DNA of 64,000 nucleotides from Desnuesiella massiliensis (GTDB lineage Bacteria; Bacillota; Clostridia; Clostridiales; Clostridiaceae), in contig NZ_LN879456.1 of the NCBI RefSeq assembly GCF_001403615.1, positions 806,001 through 870,000 of the forward strand. Reading direction: 5' to 3'. Made by a program: the position numbers and the translations under genes. The notes beneath the pieces were generated by a model. That model was given only the letters and a program-made list of their open reading frames with translations, made no database searches and was not told where the DNA came from. Of this stretch, positions 55,020 to 63,950 are shown in pieces (position 1 is the first letter of the stretch; each line of letters opens with the position of its first letter).

Positions 55020-55048
55020 AAGCTCCCCCACTTGCGGTGAGGGAGCTT
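55020..55048 (-). terminator. Terminator after the FMN-binding lipoprotein gene
   Basis: AAGCTCCC-CAC and GTG-GGGAGCTT form a strong stem between the lipoprotein gene and apbE. It may attenuate rather than block readthrough. Confidence 0.8.
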
Positions 55049-55071
55049 ATAATCACTAAATTCATTCCATC

Positions 55072-56178
55072 CTATTTTGCATTAGCATATGCTTCTGCAA
55101 CTCCAGCAATATAATCTTGAACTGTTACAGTAACAAGAGAAGTAAGTTCAGCTACATCTGGTACTGATGGATGATTATCATCCTTCTTCTTAACCTTCAT
55201 AGCCTTAATCTGATCAACAGTCTTGCCATTCATCCATTTTTGAAGTTCAGCTATCTGTTGATACCATTCCTTTTTAATTTGTGAGCCCTTTACCATTCCA
55301 TAGGCATCACCAAGTTCAACCTTAGTCTTTTGAGGAGCTTTTTTATCTGAAGTTACTTTACCGTCTTTACCATATTGAACCTTAGTTTGTGCATTGTCTA
55401 TTATAACTCCTACAACCTTACCATCCTTATCAAAGGCTGATGCAACCATAACTGTATCAACTTGACCTGCTGGAAGAACCTCTTTTCCATCTTTGTCCAC
55501 TCCAAGTGCCTTTGAATTAGCAATTGAAACATCATGACCAAGACCAACCTTTACAGCAGCACCTTTAATCTCCACAGCAGTTTTATATGCTTCCTCTAAA
55601 GCAGCAATATAATCTTGAACTGTTATGGTAACAAGAGAGGTAAGCTCAGCTACATCTGGCACTGATGGATGATCATTATCCTTCTTCTTAACCTTCATAT
55701 TTTTAATCTCATCAACAGTCTTACCCTTCATCCATTTTTCAAGCTCAGCTATCTGTTGATACCATTCCTTCTTAATTTGAGAACCTTTTACCATGCCATA
55801 AGCATCCCCAAGCTCAACCTTGGTTTTTAATTTGTCCTTAATATTAGATTTAAGTTTAAGATCTTTTTCAAAATCTACCTTGCTCTGAGCATTATCAATA
55901 GTTACCTTAACAACTTTTCCATCCTTATCGAAGGCAGCAGCAACCATTACTGTGTCAACTTGAGCAGTTGGAAGGACCTCCTTACCATCTTTGTCCACTC
56001 CAAGATCCTTAGAACTATTAATTGAAGTGACATGACCAAGACCTATTTTTGCTATGGTAGAATCATTAGACGGTGTGTTAGGTGATTGATTATTTGTAGT
56101 AGGTTTTGTTGATGCACACCCTGTTAACATAGCAATTGTAAAAACAGGCACTAAAAAAATTGAAAGTGCTTTTTTCAT
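55072..56178 (-). CDS. Lipoprotein with two tandem FMN-binding-like repeats
   Basis: This 368-residue protein starts with a lipoprotein signal (lipobox MLTGC, Cys21) and a Ser/Thr/Asn-rich linker. Two repeats of about 160 residues follow (roughly 44-205 and 209-368), highly similar in protein and DNA. Each contains VDTVMV, a DxxGKVV-IDNAQ block, ELGDAYGMVKGSQIKKEWYQ and ends in LTSLVT(I/V)TVQDYIA. That last segment aligns in position with the SGAT flavinylation box of RnfG-type domains but has LV in place of GA. The ATG at 56178 follows TGGAGGG. Confidence 0.82.
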   Translation of the reverse strand: MKKALSIFLVPVFTIAMLTGCASTKPTTNNQSPNTPSNDSTIAKIGLGHVTSINSSKDLGVDKDGKEVLPTAQVDTVMVAAAFDKDGKVVKVTIDNAQSKVDFEKDLKLKSNIKDKLKTKVELGDAYGMVKGSQIKKEWYQQIAELEKWMKGKTVDEIKNMKVKKKDNDHPSVPDVAELTSLVTITVQDYIAALEEAYKTAVEIKGAAVKVGLGHDVSIANSKALGVDKDGKEVLPAGQVDTVMVASAFDKDGKVVGVIIDNAQTKVQYGKDGKVTSDKKAPQKTKVELGDAYGMVKGSQIKKEWYQQIAELQKWMNGKTVDQIKAMKVKKKDDNHPSVPDVAELTSLVTVTVQDYIAGVAEAYANAK

Positions 56179-56336
56179 ATTTTTCCCTCCACATTTCCAA
56201 TTAAACATATTTTGCTAATTTTACTTTCATCTAAATTTTACCACATTGTTAACAGATAGACAATATTTTTTTACAAAACGTTTACTATTTATTTTATCTT
56301 AGCTTTATAGCTAGTATAATAAGACTATATAAAGAT

Positions 56337-57935
56337 TTAATCTCCAGGTGAAAATTCTCTCATTATGCATTCTGCTACTTTAACACCATCTATAGCTGAG
56401 GATATAATTCCACCTGCATATCCTGATCCCTCTCCTACTGGATATAATCCCTTTAAAGAAATACTTTCTAAGAATTCATTTCTAATTATCTTCACGGGTG
56501 CAGAAGTTCTAGTTTCTATACCAGTTAGCACACTATCTGAAGCTCCATATCCTTTAATTTTACTATCAAAATTATTTATTCCTATCTTTAATGCATCGAT
56601 AATATATGGTGGAAGACATTTACTTAATTCTCTGAATTCATATCCTGGTCTATAGCTAGGCATTACTCTGCCAAGTTTTGTACTCCTTCTGTCTTTTAAA
56701 AAATCTCCTACTAATTGAACAGGAGCTATGTAGTCTCCAACTAAATTATAAGCAAGTTCTTCATAATATCTTTGGAACTCCATACCCTTTAAAGGAGAGC
56801 TTCCTTGGAAATCTTCTGGATTAACGGTAACCACCAAGGCAGAGTTTGCATTTTCTTTATTCCTTTTGTAGTAACTCATACCATTAGTAACTAGCCTTTT
56901 TTCCTCAGAGGCAGCTGCTACAACCTCTCCACCGGGACACATACAAAAACTATAAACGGATCTATTAAACCTTTTTATATTATGAACAAGTCTATAATCT
57001 GCCGCCTTTAATCTAGGATGTCCAGCAAATCTTCCATATTGGTTTTCATTAATAAAATCCTGTAAGTGCTCAATTCTAACACCTAAGGTAAAGGCTTTTG
57101 GCTCCATAGCAATACCAATATTATTTAGCATTTCATAAGTATCCCTTGAACTATGTCCAGTTGCTAAAATTAATACTTCACAAGGAATTTCATTATCATT
57201 AACTATAATAGATTTGACCCTTCCATCATTATAATTAATATGCTGAAGTTTACTATTAAAATGTATTTCTCCACCTAAAGATATTATTTCTTCTCTAATA
57301 TTTTTGACTACGTCCTTTAAAATATCTGTACCTATATGAGGCTTACCCCTATAAATAATTTCTTCCTTTGCCCCAGCTTTTATAAACTCTTCTAATATAA
57401 AATCACATCTTCTATCCTTTATCTTAGTAGTAAGCTTTCCATCAGAAAAAGTACCAGCGCCACCTTCACCAAATTGTACATTCGATTCTATGTTTAACTT
57501 ACCTGCCTTCCAAAATTTTTCCACAGAGATAGTTCTGCATTCTACATTTTCCCCTCTTTCTATGATTAAGGGTTTATAGCCCTTTCTTGCAAGAAGTAAT
57601 GAAGCAAATATACCTGCTGGGCCAAAACCTATGATTACAGGTCTTTCAGTAAGTTTTCTCTCCCCTATAATAATCTCTTCTAATACAATGGGCTTTTCCA
57701 GCCTAATATCGTTATCAGTTATACTCTTAATCACCTTCTCTTCATCATCACACTCTATATCTAAACAATAATTGAATTTAATATTATTTCTTTTTCTGGC
57801 ATCTATGGATTCTTTCACTATCTTTAATTTTTTTATATGATTTTCTTTTATATTTAATTTTATAGCCGCCCTTTTGTATAATAACTCCGTTTCTTCCTCT
57901 ATATCCAGAATTAAATTGTTTATTCTTATACTCAT
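56337..57935 (-). CDS. COG2509-type FAD-dependent dehydrogenase
   Basis: This 532-residue cytoplasmic protein has an FAD-binding GFGPAGIFASLLLARKG near residue 103, the NVQFGEGGAGTFSDGKL block and a C-terminal GEGSGYAGGIISSAIDG. The family is widespread in Firmicutes but without known substrate. It lies between the two flavin lipoprotein genes, though a role with them is not proven. Confidence 0.88.
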   Translation of the reverse strand: MSIRINNLILDIEEETELLYKRAAIKLNIKENHIKKLKIVKESIDARKRNNIKFNYCLDIECDDEEKVIKSITDNDIRLEKPIVLEEIIIGERKLTERPVIIGFGPAGIFASLLLARKGYKPLIIERGENVECRTISVEKFWKAGKLNIESNVQFGEGGAGTFSDGKLTTKIKDRRCDFILEEFIKAGAKEEIIYRGKPHIGTDILKDVVKNIREEIISLGGEIHFNSKLQHINYNDGRVKSIIVNDNEIPCEVLILATGHSSRDTYEMLNNIGIAMEPKAFTLGVRIEHLQDFINENQYGRFAGHPRLKAADYRLVHNIKRFNRSVYSFCMCPGGEVVAAASEEKRLVTNGMSYYKRNKENANSALVVTVNPEDFQGSSPLKGMEFQRYYEELAYNLVGDYIAPVQLVGDFLKDRRSTKLGRVMPSYRPGYEFRELSKCLPPYIIDALKIGINNFDSKIKGYGASDSVLTGIETRTSAPVKIIRNEFLESISLKGLYPVGEGSGYAGGIISSAIDGVKVAECIMREFSPGD

Positions 57936-57983
57936 AAATTTCCTCCTAAGTATTAAAATTTAAAGAATGGCTAAAGATTAAGT

Positions 57984-58022
57984 AAAAAAGAATCAATAAT
58001 GAAAATCTGTCCATTATTGATC
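57984..58022 (-). terminator. Terminator after the NQO-like lipoprotein gene
   Basis: ATCAATAATG and CATTATTGAT form a 10-bp stem followed by TTCTTTTTT. Confidence 0.8.
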
Positions 58023-58031
58023 CTTTTATTA

Positions 58032-58904
58032 TTACTTGAAGAATGTCTTATCCAAATAAGCAGTCAATGCACTACGCAATTCCTTTAGCTCTTTTTCATA
58101 GCTTTCTGATGTATTCTTAGGAGTTCTGTCATTTACGAATCTCCCTTTATTTTCCACCCCCCAGAAACCTGCTGTATCATCATCTAATACTTTAAATGCT
58201 TTCATATATTGATCCCAAGCCGCATTATTGATGCCTACTCCATCACCAATAAATCCACGGCCTCCGCCTAAAAATCCACATTGCTGAATAGTAAATATGG
58301 ACTTTCCTTTAAGTAGTCCTTCTAAACCTTTTTCACCGTCTTTGTAGGCCCACTTTTTAGCAAATACTCTTTCCATATATCCTTTAACTATAGCATTTGG
58401 TGTATCATGCCAATTAGGATAACTAAATATTATATAATCCGCTTTGTTTATAAGCTCTTGTTCTGCTTTTACATCCTTAGGTGCTTCACCCTTACCATCC
58501 TTTGCGTAATAGAATTCTTCAGGTTGTACTACTGGATTAAATTTCAAATCGTAAAGGTCTCTTAATTCAACTTCTACACCTTTTTCTTCAAAATGCTTCA
58601 TTGCAGTATTTACCATATCATAATGAACGCTGTCTTTCCTCGGATCTCCAACTATAAATATAGCCTTCTTCTTTGAATCACTAGTAAAGCCCTTCGGCTT
58701 ATAAGCTTGTATAAGTTCTTTTTTCACAATAGAAGCTGAAGTTGTAGCATCTGCTGAAGCAGCTGTAGTACTGTCTGTCTTTTCTTTATTATTAGCTTCT
58801 ACCTTATTTTGCTCCTTCGGAGCTTCCTTCTTAGTTTCTTTTCCACAAGCTACAGCAGTAATCATTGTAGCCATAGTTAATACTGCAATTAAAGTTTTTT
58901 TCAT
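58032..58904 (-). CDS. NQO1-like flavodoxin-fold oxidoreductase with lipoprotein signal
   Basis: This 290-residue protein begins with a lipoprotein-type signal (TAVACGK, Cys20) and a charged Thr/Ala/Lys-rich linker to about residue 60. Then comes a Flavodoxin_2 domain of the NAD(P)H:quinone oxidoreductase type: ADYIIFSYPNWHDTPNAIVK and GYMERVFAKKWAY are the family's core. Homologues are normally cytoplasmic, so an exported, membrane-tethered version is unusual. It is preceded by a long leader and GGAGGAG. Confidence 0.82.
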   Translation of the reverse strand: MKKTLIAVLTMATMITAVACGKETKKEAPKEQNKVEANNKEKTDSTTAASADATTSASIVKKELIQAYKPKGFTSDSKKKAIFIVGDPRKDSVHYDMVNTAMKHFEEKGVEVELRDLYDLKFNPVVQPEEFYYAKDGKGEAPKDVKAEQELINKADYIIFSYPNWHDTPNAIVKGYMERVFAKKWAYKDGEKGLEGLLKGKSIFTIQQCGFLGGGRGFIGDGVGINNAAWDQYMKAFKVLDDDTAGFWGVENKGRFVNDRTPKNTSESYEKELKELRSALTAYLDKTFFK

Positions 58905-59541
58905 TTTTCTACTCCTCCATTTTTGGCCTTTGTTATGTAATTTGACGATTAATCAATGAAAAGCAATTATAGGTTATTACATACTATAACGCAATCCAAA
59001 ATTCCTTTGGAGGCATTCTCTTCATCTATTTAATATCAGTATTTATGGGGTGTCTTACACCCAAATTATATAACCTACTGCCTTGCGACTATTAATAGGT
59101 TAAAGTTATTAAATTTTAACAGTTGGGTCGACACCTTACATAAACTGACCTCATTTTCTAATTTAAATATAATTTAAGTAATGTTCTTCATGACTATTAA
59201 TATTTTATTATACGCTTTGTTCATATAATAATTATTTTTCTTTCTCACCTCCTAGATAGGTTTTAACAATATTACAATTTATTAATAGTCGCCCTAGGTA
59301 TATTAACATAAATTTAACAAAATTTCAACGATTTATTGAAAGCTAGTATTACTTTTATAGCTTTCTCTTGATGTATACGAAATAGAAATTATGTATTATA
59401 ACTAAGATTTAAGAATATTTCAATATAAATTGATCTAGAACAATAATCTTAAAGTTTCAACACATACATTGTTCATATTTTAACTATATATGCTAAATAT
59501 AAAAGGAGAGCTTACCTTTTGCAAACTCTCCTTTTATATAT
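58905..59541. other. Long non-coding leader region
   Basis: This 637-base gap contains several potential stems: GGGTGT/ACACCC (59048-59062), TAACCTA/TAGGTTA (59071-59102), and the widely spaced inverted pair GCGACTATTAAT/ATTAATAGTCGC (59085-59096 and 59281-59292). An isolated AGGAGGTGAG on the minus strand (59244-59253) has no usable start codon. I recognise no known riboswitch. Confidence 0.45.
59495..59540 (-). terminator. Terminator after the chemoreceptor gene
   Basis: ATATAAAAGGAGAG and CTCTCCTTTTATAT form a 14-bp stem immediately past the stop codon. Confidence 0.85.
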
Positions 59542-60828
59542 TTAAAGATTGAAATTACATACTATATTTTTTATCTCCGCCGCTCCTTTAACATTTTCAT
59601 CAGACATAATCTTAACACCTTCTATACGCTTAGAAACCTCTTCTGCTTTACTTGCTATTATCTCTGATCCTTTAGCTCCTTCAGTTATAGTGGTAGCTAC
59701 CTCTGCTATAGAATCTTTGATTTCTTCAGCAGAATATCTTAGATTTTCAACTATATTTTTAAAATCTTCCATTATATTTCTTATGTCTTGTGCATCATTA
59801 TTATAGCTTTCCCCTATGATGATTATACTTTCATAATCCTTAGACACATCATTATCTACAAATTCTAATATTTCATTGCTGCTTTTAGCTAAATTTACAA
59901 CGGCATCATTAACCCTTTTTACTATGTCCTGAATCTTATTTACTGTACTTGAAGATTCATCTGCTAGTTTTCTTATTTCCTCTGCTACCACAGCAAAGCC
60001 TCTGCCTGCTTCTCCCGCTCTGGCGGCTTCTATCGCTGCATTTAAAGCTAAAAGATTTGTTTGCTCTGTTACTCTTAATATAGCCTGAGCTAACTCATTT
60101 ATTTCATAAACAGCATTGGAATCTTCTATGGCACTTTCCATATTAGCTCTAACACCGCTATAAACCTTGTCCGCATTTTTCTTAGACTTTAAACCGTTTT
60201 CTTTTATCTGCTCAGCCCTTTGTTTTATTCCCTCAGAATAGTTAAATCCCTCTTCAGCCTTGCTTTTTACTTCATCAATGTTTTCTAAAATTCTTATAGT
60301 GGAATTGGATACCCCTTCTGCTATAGCAGAGGTTTGCTCTGTACCAGCCAAAAGCTCTTCTGTGGTAGCCACAGTTTCATTATTCCCACTAGCAATTTCC
60401 TGTAACATCTCTTTTATTTTTTGTGCATTAGTTTCAGTATTTTTTGAAACCTCTGATAACACAGTGATTATATTTCTCATAGCCTTTCTTAAAGCATAGG
60501 TGGAATTAGCTATATCTCCTATCTCATCTTTCCTTTTCATGTGATCCTTTATACTGGCATCCTTTTCTAAATCTAGCTTTGAAGTTTTGTTTAAAAGTTT
60601 TATTATACTATGTAATGGTTTTGTTATAAATCTGCTAACCAAAGCATAACCCAACAAAGATGCTACAAAACAAGCAATTATAGCCATAATCAGTATACCT
60701 TTAGTCATTCTACCTATAACATCTAGGGGTATATCACTTCTATAGCTATAAACAAAAGCTAAGATAGAGACGGTTAATATGATTATAATACCAGTAAATA
60801 TAGTGGTTATTTTTTTATTCATAGACAT
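59542..60828 (-). CDS. Methyl-accepting chemotaxis protein with minimal sensor
   Basis: This 428-residue protein has two membrane helices (about 9-29 and 42-66) with only a 12-residue external loop, then HAMP (about 66-120) and a signalling domain with the hairpin tip NLLALNAAIEAARAGEAGRGFAVVAEEI. With no real external domain it may sense membrane state or partner proteins. Monocistronic. Confidence 0.9.
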   Translation of the reverse strand: MSMNKKITTIFTGIIIILTVSILAFVYSYRSDIPLDVIGRMTKGILIMAIIACFVASLLGYALVSRFITKPLHSIIKLLNKTSKLDLEKDASIKDHMKRKDEIGDIANSTYALRKAMRNIITVLSEVSKNTETNAQKIKEMLQEIASGNNETVATTEELLAGTEQTSAIAEGVSNSTIRILENIDEVKSKAEEGFNYSEGIKQRAEQIKENGLKSKKNADKVYSGVRANMESAIEDSNAVYEINELAQAILRVTEQTNLLALNAAIEAARAGEAGRGFAVVAEEIRKLADESSSTVNKIQDIVKRVNDAVVNLAKSSNEILEFVDNDVSKDYESIIIIGESYNNDAQDIRNIMEDFKNIVENLRYSAEEIKDSIAEVATTITEGAKGSEIIASKAEEVSKRIEGVKIMSDENVKGAAEIKNIVCNFNL

Positions 60829-61030
60829 ATTTTCAGCTCCATTTCTCCAGGCACTTAAGTAGATGCCTTAATACAAATAACATACCTTCTCTATTTAAAA
60901 GTACCATGTTTCCATAAAAATTACAAGTATAGTATAAATGCTAAGTATCACATGCCTCTTACTTTATATGGATAAATTAAATTAAGATAAAATATTAAAA
61001 AGTTTAATTCATAGTCTGGAAGATATACGT

Positions 61031-61066
61031 AAAAGCATAGAAGTTCTTTTACCCCTCTATGCTTTT
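61031..61066 (-). terminator. Terminator after the CDF transporter gene
   Basis: AAAAGCATAGA and TCTATGCTTTT form an 11-bp stem about 40 bases beyond the stop. Confidence 0.8.
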
Positions 61067-61105
61067 CACCATAAGCTTTATCTTCTATTTCAATTAAAAT
61101 CGTTT

Positions 61106-61990
61106 CTAATCTACTTTTTCTAAATAATAGTACGGCTCTATATGCATTATAACTTGAGTATTTTCACAGATTTCTTTTCTCATTTCATTCTCAATATTAT
61201 GCATAAGGCTGTGTGATTCTTCAATAGTGTTATTTGGCTCAACCATAATGTGAAGATCTATATATACTTCATCCATTCTACCCCTGCTTCTAATTTCATG
61301 TATATCCTTCACCTGAGGAAACCTAAGGACAATTTCTCTGATTCTTTCAGCATCCACCACTGCTTTATCAAGCAAAACCTCACTATTTTCTTTAAAAATT
61401 TCAAAAGCAGCATTAAATATAAATAACGCTACCACTATAGAAGCTATAGGATCTATAATAGATGGTAGCCCAAAGTGTATAGATAAGAGTGTTATTAAAA
61501 CGCCCAAAGACACATATATATCGGATCTTGTATGAAGGGAGTCCGATACTAGTATTGTACTGTTAAGTCTTTTACCCTCCTTAAATTCAAAGATACTTAC
61601 GAATATATTAACTCCTAAAGTTACTATTAAAGCAAGAATACTCTCCAAAGTAATAGCCAGAATCTTTGGATCAAAGAACCTTTGAAAGGCCCCAATCAAA
61701 ACATTTATCCCTACAAAAGTTAACATGGCTCCAATAAAAATGCCTGCCAAGGTCTCAAATTTCCTATGGCCATAGGGGTGATCCTCATCAACAGGCCTTG
61801 CTGCATACCATATACCAATAAGACCTACCACATTAGAGGAACCATCGGAAAGAGAGTGAAAGCCATCTGCTGAAAGACTGGCACTTTTTATAAGACTTCC
61901 AATAAATATCTTTAGTACTGCCACAAAAACATTAGCTACAAGAATAATAAGTAATACATTCCTCACTCTTTTTAAATTTGTATATTCCAC
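61106..61990 (-). CDS. Cation diffusion facilitator transporter
   Basis: This 294-residue CDF protein has six membrane helices and a C-terminal cytoplasmic ferredoxin-like domain (about 210-290). The metal-site motifs SADGFHSLSDG (helix 2) and VSDSLHTRSDI (helix 5) are intact. It exports divalent metal such as Zn, Mn or Fe in exchange for protons. Confidence 0.93.
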   Translation of the reverse strand: MEYTNLKRVRNVLLIILVANVFVAVLKIFIGSLIKSASLSADGFHSLSDGSSNVVGLIGIWYAARPVDEDHPYGHRKFETLAGIFIGAMLTFVGINVLIGAFQRFFDPKILAITLESILALIVTLGVNIFVSIFEFKEGKRLNSTILVSDSLHTRSDIYVSLGVLITLLSIHFGLPSIIDPIASIVVALFIFNAAFEIFKENSEVLLDKAVVDAERIREIVLRFPQVKDIHEIRSRGRMDEVYIDLHIMVEPNNTIEESHSLMHNIENEMRKEICENTQVIMHIEPYYYLEKVD

Positions 61991-62387
61991 AATTTATACC
62001 TCTCATTTTTTATTTAAAATAGCACCTTTTTCATGTAATATATTATATGCTACATTTTAGAAAATGTTCTCAATTGGTATAATATAATTAGAAATATACA
62101 CCATATGCTCTTGTGCTGTCAGCACACATTCTCCAATATCTATTATCAATTGATACTGAATTATTATATGAACTAACAGTCATTTCCATAGGTTAATATT
62201 AATAAAAGATGAACAGTATTCTATGTTTAGAAATGAAGCTATGCAAGTTACTGATTTGATTATTGAACTAATGAATAATAAAAGAAGTGAAAAACGCCCA
62301 ATTCTAAAAATATTAAGAATTAGGCTTATTATTGTTATCATTATGCCAATATGGTTAGATTACTTTGATTATTCTCATAATTTACAT
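61991..62387. other. Intergenic region between CDF and AraC-type genes
   Basis: This 397-base gap contains the CDF promoter region, a small GTGCTG/CAGCAC dyad near 62113 and the terminator at 62291-62326. I see no convincing gene. Confidence 0.5.
62291..62326 (-). terminator. Terminator after the AraC-type gene
   Basis: GCCTAATTCT and AGAATTGGGC pair in the minus transcript and are followed by GTTTTTC. Confidence 0.65.
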
Positions 62388-63752
62388 CTAATTTTTATTC
62401 ATAAGTTCAACAGCTTGTTTTTCCAAATCGCAAATTTGAAGTAATACATCACAATATGGCTTTAAATTTTCTTTATCATTAAACAGGTCAGAAGCTGAAA
62501 AGTCCTGTGGAATTTGCTGCGCTAAGCGATTAGAAAGAGCAGCAATTTTCTCATAATATTGTGCTAGGTCTTCTCTTCCATTATCGTTAAAAAATTTTAT
62601 TGCATATTGTCTATCAAGGTATTGCTTGTAATTACACATAACATTGAGATATGGTTCGAAATTATCCTCCCATGTATATGTTAATAATGCATTAGCAAAA
62701 GCTTTATGCGCTGCAAGTCCATTATATTGACCAGGAGCTATATTCTCGTCTGTAATTAAATGCTTAATCAGATTTAAGGTTTCTGTAAAAGCTTTTTCTT
62801 TTGATGGCTTTTTACACTTGCCCTCAATAATAAGTATCCTTCCTTTGCTACCTTCCTCAAAGAAACCGTTGTGCCAGTTTGATTTTCTGAAATATCCAGT
62901 ATCATCATTAGCTTCATCATGATCTTCACTAACGTACATAAAAGGGTTATATCCTAAAAGCACATCGCCATCATTATCATAGCCCGAAACAACACAAGCA
63001 TCTGAACAATTGATAATCCCTTCAAGTGTAATAACTGGAACACCTTTATCTATACTATCCATAATTAATCTTTTGTCAATTTCATAGTCACTTCGGATAT
63101 GATGAGAAACTTTATATCCAAGCATCTTAAAAGTGTGTTCTATAATGATCGGAGCATGTATCACATGATAATTTCCATGATTCCATTTACTGATTGAAGG
63201 CATTGAAAAGGAAGTACGAAAGGCACTTCCTGATAGCGCACAAACATAATCATAATCTACTTTTTCACCAAGTGCATTAAGTGCAGAAACAACGCTGTTT
63301 ACAAATTCATTTTGTCTCTGAGTATCAGACCAATCAACTTTTAATAAATTTGGAATATAATTTTTTGCCATGCTAAACCCTCCCCTTAATACAAAATTAA
63401 TTACAATTGGATTGAATTTTAGATAATCTGTATTGTCTTTTTTAAAATTTGATGGAGAGCAATTATATAGTCGCTTAAATGCTCTTGAAAATGATTCAAT
63501 GTTTTCATATCTATACTTAAATGCTATGTCAGTTATAGATAAATTGCCCTCCGAAAGATCATCAGTGGCGCAAGCTAGACGGCGAAATCTAATATATTCA
63601 CCTATAGAGTATCCTGTAATAGCACTGAACAAATTTTGAAAAGATGATGGTGCGTAATTTATTGCTTTTCCAACTGATTCAATGGTAATTTCATTAAGAA
63701 GATTTACTTCTATGTATTCAATGGCTTCTTGGACTTTATCTACCCAAGTCAT
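62388..63752 (-). CDS. AraC-type HTH fused to a BtrH_N/DUF4872-like domain
   Basis: This 454-residue protein has two parts. Residues 1-105 form an AraC DNA-binding domain (SITDIAFKYRYENIESFSRAFKR). The remainder resembles the BtrH N-terminal family, a papain-like fold (ALSGSAFRTSF, then VIHAPIIIEHTFKMLGYK and VPVITLEG). The fusion is probably a ligand-sensing regulator of unknown target. The ATG at 63752 follows GGGAGGG. Confidence 0.8.
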   Translation of the reverse strand: MTWVDKVQEAIEYIEVNLLNEITIESVGKAINYAPSSFQNLFSAITGYSIGEYIRFRRLACATDDLSEGNLSITDIAFKYRYENIESFSRAFKRLYNCSPSNFKKDNTDYLKFNPIVINFVLRGGFSMAKNYIPNLLKVDWSDTQRQNEFVNSVVSALNALGEKVDYDYVCALSGSAFRTSFSMPSISKWNHGNYHVIHAPIIIEHTFKMLGYKVSHHIRSDYEIDKRLIMDSIDKGVPVITLEGIINCSDACVVSGYDNDGDVLLGYNPFMYVSEDHDEANDDTGYFRKSNWHNGFFEEGSKGRILIIEGKCKKPSKEKAFTETLNLIKHLITDENIAPGQYNGLAAHKAFANALLTYTWEDNFEPYLNVMCNYKQYLDRQYAIKFFNDNGREDLAQYYEKIAALSNRLAQQIPQDFSASDLFNDKENLKPYCDVLLQICDLEKQAVELMNKN

Positions 63753-63823
63753 TTTATCCCTCCCTCTTGATATCATTATGTCATACTAAAAAGATTTTTG
63801 CTTGACATTTCCTATGATAAATT

Positions 63824-63901
63824 GTCCATGCTAACTGCAAGTACCTCTTCTCTTGTTATATGTGACTTACCTCCAGTATGATATACTTTATCTAAATGCA
63901 T
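63824..63901 (-). pseudogene. Possible gene fragment, 3' end only
   Basis: A short minus-strand frame reads MHLDKVYHTGGKSHITREEV, then LAVSMDNLS and stop. It has no Shine-Dalgarno and its upstream side runs into a hairpin. It may be a decayed C-terminus, but I cannot identify a family. Confidence 0.25.
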
Positions 63902-63914
63902 AACTGGATAACGA

Positions 63915-63950
63915 AAAAATAGCTGTTCAGTATGCTGAAGAGCTATTTCT
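63915..63950. terminator. Hairpin near the window end
   Basis: AAATAGCT and AGCTATTT, with inner TCAG/CTGA, form a stem with T-runs on both sides. It probably ends a gene beyond the window. Confidence 0.55.

Noticed and set aside
55072..56178. Frameshift or assembly artefact explaining the internal duplication
   Set aside because: The repeats differ at many codons, mostly silently or conservatively, and the frame stays open, so the duplication is real.
58905..59150. Cyclic di-GMP or FMN riboswitch in the NQO-like leader
   Set aside because: None of the conserved motifs of those riboswitch classes could be found by eye.
59170..59255. A 15-codon frame after AGGAGGTGAG
   Set aside because: The distance between Shine-Dalgarno and ATG is over 20 bases and the peptide is nondescript.
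62223..62444. Plus-strand 73-codon frame
   Set aside because: No Shine-Dalgarno, overlaps the AraC-type gene and a terminator, and the composition looks like antisense reading.
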